64,000 nucleotides of DNA from Nitrospirota bacterium (GCA_021840555.1 JAKBXW010000001.1:62001-126000); one strand, 5' to 3'. Counted from the stretch's first letter, positions 39,066-48,884 are shown. The notes: generated by a model from the sequence alone, not told the origin. Numbers and translations are program-made.

Positions 39066-41030
39066 ATGAGCGAAGGCTTCGACAACGATGAAATGAAGGA
39101 GATTGTCCAGGATTTCTTGCAGGAAGCCTCGGAGATGCTCGAGGGGCTCGACAACTATTTCGTCCAGCTCGAGAACAATCCCGAAGACCGGACCCTTTTA
39201 AACGAGATATTCCGAACCGCCCACAGCATCAAGGGGTCAGCAGGTTTCATCGGTCTGAACAGGATCGTCGAGGTTGCCCACCATGCGGAGAATGTCCTGA
39301 ATCAGCTCCGCACGGGAAACATGCGTGCCGAGCCCGCTGTGGTGGACATCATCCTGGAGGCGATGGACGCCCTCAAGGTTCTTGTCAATGAGGTCCGGAC
39401 CGGCGAACAGGCCGACGTCGACATCGAAGGCATCAACATGAAGCTCGATCTCCTCCTTCAATGGGGAGAGGATACCCATACGGAAACCACGTCCGGAGAG
39501 GAAGATGCTCCCGAAGGGGACATGGCGGCTGCGGTTCGGGAAGAGCAGGCTCTGGACCATCCGGCGCTTCCGGAAGGAGAGGCGGCGGTTGAACCCGCGG
39601 CGGCCCCGGGCCCATCCGTTCCTGTCCCCCCTCCCTCGGCCCCTCCTCCGCCCCCTTCCGCTCCTCCCCCGGCGGCTTCCACCCCCCAGGTCGTTCGACC
39701 GGCCACCTCCCGGGAGGAGGCTGCGAACGCCGAGGCCGGAGCCCAGAAAAGTCCGGAGGGCGGGGGCGGGGAGGCCGACCAGACGATTCGGGTCGAAATC
39801 AGTCGACTCGACAGCGTGATGAACCTTGTGGGAGAGCTGGTCCTCGGCCGGAACCGGCTCGTGAAGCTTTCGGGGGATATCGACGGGATCACCGACCTCG
39901 AGCGGCGCATCAAGGAGGTTGCCGAAGCGATTTCCCAGCTGAACCGGGTGACGACCGATCTGCAGACCGCCGTGATCAAGACCCGCATGCAGCCGATCAA
40001 GAAGGTTCTCGGCAAATTTCCCCGCATGGTGCGGGATCTCTCCCGGAAGATGGGGAAAAGCATCCGCCTCGAACTCGCCGGAGAGGAGACAGAGCTCGAC
40101 AAGTCGGTCATCGAGGAGATCGGGGATCCCCTTGTCCATATCATCCGGAACTCCATCGATCATGGAATCGAGATGCCGGATGACAGGGTGGCCCAGGGGA
40201 AGGATCCGGAAGGCGTCGTGCGTATTTCGGCCTACCAGGAAGGAAACTCCATCGTCATCGAGATTACTGACGACGGTCGTGGGATCGACCCGGAAAAAAT
40301 CCGCAGAAAGGCCGTCGAGAAGGGGATCATCACCGAGGCTGACGCCTTGCGGATGAATGACGCCGAGGCTGTCAACATCATTTTCATGCCCGGATTCAGC
40401 ACGGCGGAAAAGGTGACGGATGTCTCCGGGCGGGGCGTTGGGATGGACGTGGTCCGGACCAACATCAACAAGATCAACGGATCCGTCGAAATTGCCACGC
40501 AGAAGGGGGCTGGCTCCACCTTCACCATTCGTCTTCCCCTGACGATCGCAATCATCCAGGCCCTCATGGTCACAATCGGTTCCGAAACCTATGCGATCCC
40601 TCTCGCCAGCGTTGTCGAAACGGTAAAAATTACCGTAAAGGATATCAAGACCCTTTCGGGGAGCGAGGTGCTGAACCTGCGACAGCAGGTCCTTCCCCTG
40701 ATTCGTCTCCGGGACGAGTTCAAGGTTCCCCACGCGGCGGACGGATCGGGCATTCCCGAAGGGCAATATGTTGTGGTTGTCCAGGTCGGCTCGAAAAATC
40801 TGGGGCTGGTTGTCGACCGGCTCCCCTACCAGGAAGAGGTCGTCATCAAGTCGATGGGCCAGATTCTTTCGGGAATCCGGGGACTGGCCGGCGCGACGAT
40901 CACGGGAGATGGACGGGTCGTCATCATTCTTGATGTGGGAGAGATCCTCCAGGATGTCTCCCTTAGGACCAAAAAGGGAGCCACATCCATCGATTCCATG
41001 TCGCCGGAACGTCTGGGAGCGGGAGTCTAG
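39066..41030 (+). CDS. cheA: chemotaxis histidine kinase CheA
   Basis: Hpt FRTAHSIKGSAGFIG; HATPase VHIIRNSIDHGIE...GRGVGMDVVRTNI; C-terminal CheW domain. Confidence 0.97.
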   Translation: MSEGFDNDEMKEIVQDFLQEASEMLEGLDNYFVQLENNPEDRTLLNEIFRTAHSIKGSAGFIGLNRIVEVAHHAENVLNQLRTGNMRAEPAVVDIILEAMDALKVLVNEVRTGEQADVDIEGINMKLDLLLQWGEDTHTETTSGEEDAPEGDMAAAVREEQALDHPALPEGEAAVEPAAAPGPSVPVPPPSAPPPPPSAPPPAASTPQVVRPATSREEAANAEAGAQKSPEGGGGEADQTIRVEISRLDSVMNLVGELVLGRNRLVKLSGDIDGITDLERRIKEVAEAISQLNRVTTDLQTAVIKTRMQPIKKVLGKFPRMVRDLSRKMGKSIRLELAGEETELDKSVIEEIGDPLVHIIRNSIDHGIEMPDDRVAQGKDPEGVVRISAYQEGNSIVIEITDDGRGIDPEKIRRKAVEKGIITEADALRMNDAEAVNIIFMPGFSTAEKVTDVSGRGVGMDVVRTNINKINGSVEIATQKGAGSTFTIRLPLTIAIIQALMVTIGSETYAIPLASVVETVKITVKDIKTLSGSEVLNLRQQVLPLIRLRDEFKVPHAADGSGIPEGQYVVVVQVGSKNLGLVVDRLPYQEEVVIKSMGQILSGIRGLAGATITGDGRVVIILDVGEILQDVSLRTKKGATSIDSMSPERLGAGV

Positions 41031-41077
41031 GAACATATGGGATCAGTTCGTCTGCCCTTTGATCCGAGGAGGTTCAC

Positions 41078-42772
41078 GTGAGTGGATCCGAAAGAAGAAG
41101 ATCAGTCCGGATGAGGTTATCGGCCAAGATCGCCCTCTCCACGGCAGCGGCTCTCGTTCTGGTCCTCGGAGCTACCTACACGTTGTTTTACCGGTCGGCG
41201 AAATCCGATCTGGCCCGGATCGAGACGGGAAAGATGACGATGATGGGCCATTCGATCGTCCGGGGTCTGGGAACCATCATGTATTCCATCAATGCGCCGG
41301 CCCTTTCCCAGAAGCTCGTGGCCGACCAGAAGACCCTGCCCGGGATCGTCCGGGTTCAGGTCCTCAGGCCCGACGGCTCCCAGTCCTTCTACGACAACGC
41401 GGCCATCGAGAAAGTGAATGGATGGCGCCACTACAAGGCCTATTCCCCCCGGGTTTTCTTTCTCCATCCGAAACATCCCGAACGGGATCTGGCCGGGGAT
41501 CCGAGATTTGCGGCCGTCGTGAAATATGCCAAATCGGCGACCTTCAAACAGGTCGTCGATGGAAAACCCGTATTGACGAGGCTTTTCCCGATACGCTACG
41601 AGAAGAACTGCGCCCTCTGCCATGGGTACGCCTCCCATGAACCGACCTTGGGTGTCCTTCGTGTCAGCATGGAGCGATCCTCTTTCGAGGGGGACCTTTC
41701 CCGACTCAAGATTCAGGCGCTTCTTTATGCTCTGGCCACCATTGTCATCCTGCTCCTGCTGCTTGTCGTCCTGATCCGCCTGATCGCCGTCCGGCCTCTG
41801 GGGGAGCTCGTCGCGGTGATCGGAAAGACCGCCGGGGGAGATCTCACCCAGCATATGGAAAGCAGGGCGGGGGATGAAGTGGGAGATCTCGTCAACCATT
41901 TCGGGAGAATGGTCGACAACCTTCGGGAGCTGGTGAAAAAAGTGGCCAACGAGTCGGTTGGCGTGGGGCAGGGATCCCGCAACATGATCGTCTCCCTCGA
42001 ATCCATCCGGGGCAAATCGACCGCCCAGATGAAACAGATCGATACGGCCAAGGCCGTCGTCGATGAGCTGGGCCGGTCTCTGGCCGATATCGCCAAGGTG
42101 ACCCGGGATGTTTCCGACATATCGGCCAGGGCAAGTCAGGAAGCCAACGCCGGGGGAGAGACGGTGACCGAGATGGTCCGGGAACTCTCCCGGATCGAGA
42201 AGGTCATTTCCGAGGCAGGAGAAAAAATTCTCGACCTGGGGAAACGCTCGGACCAGATTTCCCAGATAGTCAACATCATAAACGAGATCGCCGAACAGAC
42301 CAACCTCCTGGCATTGAACGCCGCCATCGAGGCCGCCAGGGCCGGGGAACAGGGTCGAGGATTCGCGGTCGTCGCCGATGAAGTCCGCAAGCTGGCGGAA
42401 CGGACGACCCGGTCCACCCGCGAAATCTCCGAGACCATCTCCCAGCTGCAGGGGCTCACCGACCAGTCGGTCAAGGTCATGGAGCGGGGTTCGAAGGAGA
42501 TGAATCTTCTGATCGGCGAAACCCGGAAGACCGCGGAGGTCTTTTCCCGGATTGTCTCCTCCTCGTCCGACGTCTCCGGCCGGGTGAACCAGATCGCCGA
42601 GATGACCGGACAGCAAACGCAGGCGATCGGGCGTGTCGGGCAGGTTGTCGACCAGACGGCCCACGACGCCCGGGAAACCGTCGAGAATGTTTCCGGCGCG
42701 GTTCTGGCCGGGGAGGGCCTCCAGAAACAGATGGAGGAACTTAACGAATACCTGTCCCGATTCAAGGTGTGA
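41078..42772 (+). CDS. methyl-accepting chemotaxis protein with CxxCH-containing periplasmic domain
   Basis: two TMs, periplasmic [57 protein letters not shown]. Confidence 0.95.
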   Translation: MSGSERRRSVRMRLSAKIALSTAAALVLVLGATYTLFYRSAKSDLARIETGKMTMMGHSIVRGLGTIMYSINAPALSQKLVADQKTLPGIVRVQVLRPDGSQSFYDNAAIEKVNGWRHYKAYSPRVFFLHPKHPERDLAGDPRFAAVVKYAKSATFKQVVDGKPVLTRLFPIRYEKNCALCHGYASHEPTLGVLRVSMERSSFEGDLSRLKIQALLYALATIVILLLLLVVLIRLIAVRPLGELVAVIGKTAGGDLTQHMESRAGDEVGDLVNHFGRMVDNLRELVKKVANESVGVGQGSRNMIVSLESIRGKSTAQMKQIDTAKAVVDELGRSLADIAKVTRDVSDISARASQEANAGGETVTEMVRELSRIEKVISEAGEKILDLGKRSDQISQIVNIINEIAEQTNLLALNAAIEAARAGEQGRGFAVVADEVRKLAERTTRSTREISETISQLQGLTDQSVKVMERGSKEMNLLIGETRKTAEVFSRIVSSSSDVSGRVNQIAEMTGQQTQAIGRVGQVVDQTAHDARETVENVSGAVLAGEGLQKQMEELNEYLSRFKV

Positions 42773-42808
42773 GGGAACGCTCTTGTTTATCAATCCAGGA
42801 GTACGCTG

Positions 42809-43366
42809 ATGGAAAGTTCAGGGATGGCCATTGCGCCGGTAGGCAGGCAGGATGAGACAACCCGGGAGTTGTCCCGGGAGATGTCCGGGGTGCCTGGGGG
42901 GGTTGATTTCGGAGAGGGGATCCTCCAGCTCGTGAGCTTTCGGCTGGGGGAGGAGGAATACGCCCTCGACGTGATGAACGTTCACGAAATCAACCGGATA
43001 TCCGATGTGACGCGGGTTCCCAAGGCGCCTTATTTCGTGGAAGGGGTGATGAACCTTCGGGGAAAAATTCTTCCGGTGATCAACCTTCGCAAGCGCTTCG
43101 GTTTTCCCCCTCCCACCACCGATGCGGAGGAGGCGAGGACCATCGTTGTCTTTCATGAGGGACTCATGGTCGGCCTGGCCGTGGACCAGGTCTACCAGGT
43201 GATCCGGATCGGGCGGGAGAAGATCGAGAACAATGAGGGAATCGGTCTGGGCAATGTCCTGGACGCGGTCATGGCCGGTGTGGCCCATCTCGGGGAGAAT
43301 CTGGTGGTGCTTCTCGATCTTCCCAAGCTTCTGGAAGCGATCCAGAAGGACGCCGGAAGACGCTGA
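42809..43366 (+). CDS. cheW: chemotaxis coupling protein CheW
   Basis: VSFRLGEEEYALDVMNVHEINRISDVTRVPKAPYFVEGVMNLRGKILPVINLRKRFG. Confidence 0.97.
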   Translation: MESSGMAIAPVGRQDETTRELSREMSGVPGGVDFGEGILQLVSFRLGEEEYALDVMNVHEINRISDVTRVPKAPYFVEGVMNLRGKILPVINLRKRFGFPPPTTDAEEARTIVVFHEGLMVGLAVDQVYQVIRIGREKIENNEGIGLGNVLDAVMAGVAHLGENLVVLLDLPKLLEAIQKDAGRR

Positions 43367-43397
43367 CCTGAAATAGTCCGGTTTTCGGGAGAGCTGC

Positions 43398-44192
43398 ATG
43401 GACATTACGACGATCCTCGGACTGGTCCTCGGGCTGGGCGGCATTCTCATGGGCGCCACACTCGAGGGTCTTCCCCTTTCGACGATCATTCAACCCACGG
43501 CGGCGATGATCGTCTTCGGGGGAACCTTCGGGGCGACCCTTCTCCAGTTTCCCCTGGGCTTTGTCCTGAAGGCCTTAAAGCTGATCCCGCGTATCTTCTT
43601 TTCCAAGGGCGGCGATCCTGGTCCCATCATCCAGAAGATTCAGGATCTCTCCAAGACCAGCCGGAAGGAAGGGCTCCTGAAGCTCGAAGCCCATCTGGAG
43701 GATCCGGAGATCAAGGCGGACCCGTTCTTCGCCCGGGGGGTCCGGATGGTGATGGACGGAACCGAGATCACCAAGGTCCGGGAGGCTCTCGAGGTCGAGG
43801 CCCATTATATCGAGGAGGAGGAGGGGGTTTCCTTCAAGGTCTTTGAGTCTGCGGGCGGGTATGCGCCGACCATCGGAATCCTGGGAGCCGTTCTGGGGCT
43901 CATCCATGTCATGAGCAACATGGGGGACCCCGCCAAGCTGGCCGAGGGCATTGCCGTGGCCTTCGTGGCAACGGTCTACGGCGTGGGGTCGGCCAATCTC
44001 GTCTACCTTCCCATCGGCGGGAAGCTCAAGCTCAAGGCCCGGACCGAGGGGAAGATCCGCGAGATTATCGTGGACGGACTCGTGGGGATCGGCCAGGGAG
44101 AGAACCCCGGCATGATCGAGGAGCGGCTGCTGGGCTTTCTCAATGATGCCGAGCGGGTCAAATATGAACAGACCTACCGCAAGGGCAAATAA
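43398..44192 (+). CDS. motA: flagellar motor stator MotA
   Basis: VFESAGGYAPTIGILGAVLGLIHVMSNMGDPAKLAEGIAVAFVATVYGVGSANL. Confidence 0.97.
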   Translation: MDITTILGLVLGLGGILMGATLEGLPLSTIIQPTAAMIVFGGTFGATLLQFPLGFVLKALKLIPRIFFSKGGDPGPIIQKIQDLSKTSRKEGLLKLEAHLEDPEIKADPFFARGVRMVMDGTEITKVREALEVEAHYIEEEEGVSFKVFESAGGYAPTIGILGAVLGLIHVMSNMGDPAKLAEGIAVAFVATVYGVGSANLVYLPIGGKLKLKARTEGKIREIIVDGLVGIGQGENPGMIEERLLGFLNDAERVKYEQTYRKGK

Positions 44193-44217
44193 CCGACAGG
44201 CGTGAGGGGAGAGGGCC

Positions 44218-45042
44218 ATGGCCAAGAAGGCCAAGCACGAGGATCACGAAAACCTCGAACGGTGGCTGGTCTCCTACGCCGACTTCATCACTCTCCTTTT
44301 CACCTTCTTCGTGATGATGTATGCCATCTCGGCGGTCAACACCGGAAAATACAAGGTCCTCTCCCACGCCATCGTGGCCACCTTCAACCACGAAACGGTT
44401 CAGCAACATCTTCACATCATCATCCCCCACAGCCGGATCCAGCCGGGAGAGTCCACGCCCCAGGTCAGGACAGTCCTTTTCCGGGCCATGCAGCTGATCC
44501 AGGAGCGCTCCTCCTCCCATGGGGCGATGAAGGTCGTCCAGACCAGCAAGGGGATCCGGATCCGGATCCAGGCGGCCTTCCTGTTTCGTTCCGGCCACGC
44601 CGCCGTTCGCAAGGCGGCCATCCCGACGCTCCGGAACATCGCCGGAATCCTGGCGCGGACCAAAAGACCGATCCGGGTCGAGGGTCATACCGACAATGTC
44701 CCCATCCACGGCCGTTACAAGAACAACTGGGCCCTGTCCACCATGCGGGCCGTCAATGTTCTGACGGAGCTGATCGCCCTGGGGCCGATCGATCCGCATC
44801 AGGCCAGCGCCGCCGGATATGGACAGTACCGTCCCCTGGTTCCGAACGACTCCGACGCAGACCGCCAGAAAAACAGAAGGGTCGAGATCGTGATCCTCAA
44901 GGGGGCCGAGAAGTCCCTGTCCTCCCCCGCTCCCTTTGGGATGCCCGGAGCGGTTTCCGGTAAGGAAGGGGGAGGGGAATCTCCCGAGATTCCGGCTCCG
45001 GCCCCCCCGGCCTCGACCGATCTCCCGGCTCCGAGAATCTGA
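44218..45042 (+). CDS. motB: flagellar motor stator MotB
   Basis: RWLVSYADFITLLFTFFVMMYAIS; OmpA-like IRVEGHTDNVPI. Confidence 0.97.
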   Translation: MAKKAKHEDHENLERWLVSYADFITLLFTFFVMMYAISAVNTGKYKVLSHAIVATFNHETVQQHLHIIIPHSRIQPGESTPQVRTVLFRAMQLIQERSSSHGAMKVVQTSKGIRIRIQAAFLFRSGHAAVRKAAIPTLRNIAGILARTKRPIRVEGHTDNVPIHGRYKNNWALSTMRAVNVLTELIALGPIDPHQASAAGYGQYRPLVPNDSDADRQKNRRVEIVILKGAEKSLSSPAPFGMPGAVSGKEGGGESPEIPAPAPPASTDLPAPRI

Positions 45043-45053
45043 AGGAGTGCCCG

Positions 45054-45395
45054 ATGGGTATCTTGCCGGTCGTGAATCTCGAACAGGTGATCGCCCAGTC
45101 CCCCGCCCTGACGGGAGATCTGATCCGGGAGCAGAAAAAAGAGGAGGGGGCCCCCGAAGGGGTCCGAAAGGCGGTAACGGCCGATGAACAGATTCCTCCT
45201 CCGGCCGTCGAAATCCGTCCCGTCCGGGCGGTTATATCCGGAGAGTCTTCGGAGGAGGGGCTGGAGAAAGAGACAAAATCGGAGTATCCTCCGGGAAGGA
45301 GGCGGGGAAGGTCAGAACGTCCGTCCGCCTCCTCCGGTGGCTCGAAAAGCTCCGGGGACGGAGTGCGTGGACACCGCCTGGATATCGAAGCCTGA
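45054..45395 (+). CDS. hypothetical protein in the motB downstream region
   Basis: ATG ORF with no overlapping gene; low complexity. Confidence 0.45.
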   Translation: MGILPVVNLEQVIAQSPALTGDLIREQKKEEGAPEGVRKAVTADEQIPPPAVEIRPVRAVISGESSEEGLEKETKSEYPPGRRRGRSERPSASSGGSKSSGDGVRGHRLDIEA

Positions 45396-45413
45396 GACTC
45401 TGGAGTCATCCGA

Positions 45414-45992
45414 ATGCCCTGGGCACGATTTGAAATCATTTCGGGACTTGTCGATGTTCTTCTGATCCTGAGCGCTGTCGTCCTGATGGTCCGGGTGAGA
45501 ATTCTCAGAAACTCCCTCAAGAGGTTGCGGGGACACTCCTCCGATCCGCTCTTTCTTCCGGAATCTTCCTCTTCCATGGTTCCCAAGGCCGAGAGCCCCT
45601 CCTCCGGACGGAAGCGAGAGGAAGCGGAGGCCTTCGACCGGGAGCGCCGGCGGCTGGAGGGCTTGATCCGGGAAGGCGAAAAGGTTCGATCCGAATTGTC
45701 CGTCCTCTTTTACGACGTCCAGCGCTTTCTCGATGAGCTGACGATGGCCGAACGGCGCGGGGCGGGGGAAAAACCGGAGAGGCTGGAAGAGAGCGGGAAG
45801 ATGTATCCTCTTCCGGAGGACGAGTTGGCGCTCCCTCCGGCAGAATCCGGTCTGAGGGAGGAGCCGACGAAGGATCTCGTTCTCCGTCTTTCCCGGGAAG
45901 GACGCTCCATTCCTGAAATCGCCGCCGCGGTCGGTCGCGCAGAAGGAGAGGTCGCGTTTCTGCTGTCCATGGAGAAGGTCGGCCGCTCCTAG
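45414..45992 (+). CDS. DUF2802-like membrane protein
   Basis: N-terminal TM, C-terminal LVLRLSREGRSIPEIAAAVGRAEGEVAFLLSM. Confidence 0.65.
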   Translation: MPWARFEIISGLVDVLLILSAVVLMVRVRILRNSLKRLRGHSSDPLFLPESSSSMVPKAESPSSGRKREEAEAFDRERRRLEGLIREGEKVRSELSVLFYDVQRFLDELTMAERRGAGEKPERLEESGKMYPLPEDELALPPAESGLREEPTKDLVLRLSREGRSIPEIAAAVGRAEGEVAFLLSMEKVGRS

Positions 45993-45994
45993 CG

Positions 45995-46981
45995 GTGATG
46001 CGTAGGTTTCTGCAAAGACCCGATGTGGGCAGGGAGGAAAGGTGGTGCGGGATGGAACCCGTTGGGCAAAAGTCGCGATTTGAGGCGATCTCTCCCTCGA
46101 CTGACGGCCTCTCCTACGAATTTCTGTTAAAGCTCCTCGATCTGTCCCGGGCCGAGACACCGGGTATGAAAATCATTGTTTCTCTTCCAGCGGCCCTTCT
46201 CACCAAGGCTTTTGATGCAGCATCGTCCCTTCCCGTCCGTTTCATCATGAAAGCCTCCCCGCTTCGAAATGAGTTGGAACAGCTCCTGGGCGAATCTTCC
46301 TCCGGACCCGTGACGCTCGAGGTGGAGCGGGACGGAAATCGTCTTCTCTGGAACTTCCGAGGAAAAAATATCGCCCTCTCGCTGGCCTCTCCGCTGATTC
46401 TTTCCCGTCCGTTGCCCATCCTTCTCGAAGATCCGCAGCCGGTGCCCAAACCGGACCTCCCTTCCGGAGGACCGGAGACCCTCCTCCCCACCCGGACCAT
46501 CCTGGCCTATTCCTCTCCTTCTCAGGATGAGCCGGTCTCCCGGGGGGGCGGCGCTCTCGCGCTTTCCGGTGCAGGAATCCTTCCCTCGGCGGGACCGGTC
46601 GCCGTCTGGCCCGCGTTTTTTCCGGACCGCACGATCGCGCTTTCCGTCCGCTGGATTCCGGAGGAGAGGCGGAAAGATGAGGAGCCTTCCGGTCGTCCGG
46701 GAGGAGAGGTGGTCTTCTCTCTGGAAATTCCCTGGGGGAGAGGGAACGGAGACCGTTCCCCGGAAAAGATCCTCCTGACAGGGTTGTGGGGAGAGGGAGG
46801 CGTCACACTCCAGGGGAGAAATCTTCCGGAGGATTTTCTGAAGCACTTCGAAGGACGAAGGGAGATCCTGTCGGAAAGTCTTCGGGTCTTTCCGGGCGTC
46901 TTGTTTTCTGCCCGCCTGAGCGGGCGGGAATCCGGCAGGATGGAGGAGGGGGAAATTGGCGGGTCCCGCCCCCGGAAGTGA
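45995..46981 (+). CDS. FliK-like/YlqG-like protein (tentative)
   Basis: precedes the FlhB-C-like gene; no firm homology visible. Confidence 0.5.
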   Translation: MMRRFLQRPDVGREERWCGMEPVGQKSRFEAISPSTDGLSYEFLLKLLDLSRAETPGMKIIVSLPAALLTKAFDAASSLPVRFIMKASPLRNELEQLLGESSSGPVTLEVERDGNRLLWNFRGKNIALSLASPLILSRPLPILLEDPQPVPKPDLPSGGPETLLPTRTILAYSSPSQDEPVSRGGGALALSGAGILPSAGPVAVWPAFFPDRTIALSVRWIPEERRKDEEPSGRPGGEVVFSLEIPWGRGNGDRSPEKILLTGLWGEGGVTLQGRNLPEDFLKHFEGRREILSESLRVFPGVLFSARLSGRESGRMEEGEIGGSRPRK

Positions 46982-47270
46982 TGATGCGGAAGGCGTCTCC
47001 GCGGAAAAGGTGGCGCTTTCAATCGCCCTCCGTTATCTTCCCGGCATTGACGAAGCTCCTCTTGTCCTGGTCAGCGGCCAGGGAGAGATCGCACGGGCGA
47101 TCGTGATACTCGCTCGCTCTCTCAGGATTCCCGTAGTCCGGGAGGCGGGACTCTCTGAAAAGCTATTGCGTGTTCCCCCGGGACACCCGATTCCGAAAGA
47201 GCTGTACGAGGCCGTCGCCGTCATCCTAGCGGCTCTCTTTGTGGAGAGGCCCCCCGGACAGGGAGGATGA
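46956..47270 (+). CDS. FlhB C-terminal domain-like protein (FlhX/YlqH type)
   Basis: VALSIALRYLPGIDEAPLVLVSGQGEIARAIVILARSLRIPVVREAGLSEKLLRVPPGHPIPKELYEAVAVILAALF aligns with FlhB cytoplasmic domain but has no TMs or NPTH. Confidence 0.8.
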   Translation: MAGPAPGSDDAEGVSAEKVALSIALRYLPGIDEAPLVLVSGQGEIARAIVILARSLRIPVVREAGLSEKLLRVPPGHPIPKELYEAVAVILAALFVERPPGQGG

Positions 47271-47394
47271 GCGGGCATTTTGCCTTTGGTTCCTTGCTGA
47301 TGGACTGAGACCCCATAAACCCCGCTCCGATTCCGTCTCTGGCGGATCCACTCCTCCGAAGGCTCCGGGCCCTTTCTTGCCGGGACCTCGCCCG

Positions 47395-47584
47395 GGATTC
47401 GGGAATCTCCTCTCCGTCCAATCTGAGGGAATGGGCTCTGGGCCTTCCGTGCAGTCTGAGCGCACCGCGCGTCGGAAGGGTCCCGGGGGGCGCGGGACTC
47501 GACCGGACCTCACGGGATCCGCTCTCCGGCCTTCATCGATGGAAGGTCGAGGAAGGATCGATGGCACTCCTGGCAGGAGTTTTT
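47395..47584 (+). ncRNA. candidate GGA-rich RNA ending in an intrinsic terminator
   Basis: CCCG-GGATT-CGGG, CATCGAT-N16(GGA-containing)-ATCGATG, ACTCCT-GGC-AGGAGT-TTTT; no convincing ORF. Confidence 0.25.
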
Positions 47585-48042
47585 CCTTTGCTTTTTCCTG
47601 AGAGTCTTCGTCATGTCCGGGGGCAATCCGGCCCTTTCGGAACAGAAGGAGCCGGTCGCTCCGTTTCACTGGAGCCGGAGGCCTTGTCCCCTCTGGCTGA
47701 TCCTGATCTTGATCTTGATCCCGCCTCTCTTTCCCTCCTCCGAGCCGCTGTCTGACTTATGAACGCCTTTCCGAACGTCTCCGGGCCGATGGCATCGACC
47801 CTGCGAGGCGGCCCGACGTCTCGGGTTCTTCTGAAGTCCGATCAGGCCCATCACGACTGTCATTTTTATGTCGCCTTTAAAGTTACCATTCTGAACCCGA
47901 TCTCTCCCTCTGTTTCCTGAAAAATCCAGGCCCGTTCAGCAAAAGAAATCCGGGAATTTTTTTCCTGACGGAGAGGGAAAGAATTGCCGGAAATTAGGGG
48001 AGGTTATAATTAAAATGTTGCTATTTATTAATTTTTAATAAC

Positions 48043-48058
48043 TGGCATGGTCATTGCT
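48043..48058 (+). promoter_or_regulatory. sigma-54 promoter upstream of flgF
   Basis: TGGCATG-GTCA-TTGCT, GG-N10-GC. Confidence 0.9.
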
Positions 48059-48083
48059 TAAGTCGAGGCAAGGAGGACCTGCA

Positions 48084-48884
48084 ATGAGACGTGCCGAATT
48101 CGCACTGGTGTCAGGGGCCCAGGGACAGGAACAGATGATCGATGTCCTGTCGAACAATCTGGCCAATGTGAACACCCCGGGATACCGGAAGGACCGGGTC
48201 ACCTTCCGGACCTACCTTCCCCACCGGGAGTATCTCCACAAATCGCCTTCCGATCGTCCGGGGTTCCGGATGACCCCCTTCGGGACCTTTCCCACGCCCT
48301 GGGGCATGGCCGGTTCCGATGTGCCCCACGCCGGCGTCGACCGGATCTATGTCCGCTACGAGGAGGGGGAGTTCCAGAGAACGGGAAATCCTCTCGATGT
48401 CGCCCTGTCCGGGAAAGGCTTTCTGGCGGTCCAGACGGCGGGAGGAACGTTCCTGACCCGGAACGGACATCTCACGCTTGATAAGGATGGTCACCTGGTG
48501 ACCAACGAAGGCCATCCCGTGCTGGACGACCAGGGAAGAAACATCAGTCTGCCGATCGGGGGCCGTGAAAAAATTCGGATCGACAGCGCGGGAAAGATCT
48601 TTGCCGGAGAGAAGCTCGCGGGGCGCCTCGGAATCGTCGAGCCCGCCGGAGGGAATGACAGCCTGGTCAAGGTCGGGGAAGGACTTTTCTATTCTCCGGC
48701 GGGCACCCTAAAGGGAGAGGCCCGGGTGATGGCCGGGGGCGTGGAGGGCTCCAATGTGAAGGGGACCTCCGAAATGGTTCGGATGATCCAGGGGATGCGC
48801 ACCTACCAGACGGACATACAGGCGCTTCACACCCTGAACGATCTGACAAATCGGACCGTCAACGACATGACAGTGATCGCCTGA
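48084..48884 (+). CDS. flgF: flagellar rod protein FlgF
   Basis: MIDVLSNNLANVNTPGYRKDRVTF...VRMIQGMRTYQTDIQALHTLND; start after promoter. Confidence 0.92.
   Translation: MRRAEFALVSGAQGQEQMIDVLSNNLANVNTPGYRKDRVTFRTYLPHREYLHKSPSDRPGFRMTPFGTFPTPWGMAGSDVPHAGVDRIYVRYEEGEFQRTGNPLDVALSGKGFLAVQTAGGTFLTRNGHLTLDKDGHLVTNEGHPVLDDQGRNISLPIGGREKIRIDSAGKIFAGEKLAGRLGIVEPAGGNDSLVKVGEGLFYSPAGTLKGEARVMAGGVEGSNVKGTSEMVRMIQGMRTYQTDIQALHTLNDLTNRTVNDMTVIA

Noticed and set aside
39237-41036. 599-aa antisense ORF opposite cheA (and similar long antisense ORFs, e.g. 41117-42793, 33405-34634, 20008-20913)
   Set aside because: Mirror frames of strongly recognised genes in a GC-rich sequence; no SD or domain evidence and low-complexity composition.
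47310-47345. tRNA-like 3' end (CCGATTCCGTCTCTGGCGGATCCA)
   Set aside because: No matching acceptor, anticodon or TpsiC GTTCRA arm could be built.
47226-47863. small ORFs 47226-47669(-), 47239-47601(+), 47666-47863(-)
   Set aside because: Low-complexity Pro/Gly/Arg/Ser translations; treated as non-coding. 47561-47755(+) remains uncertain because of a plausible SD.
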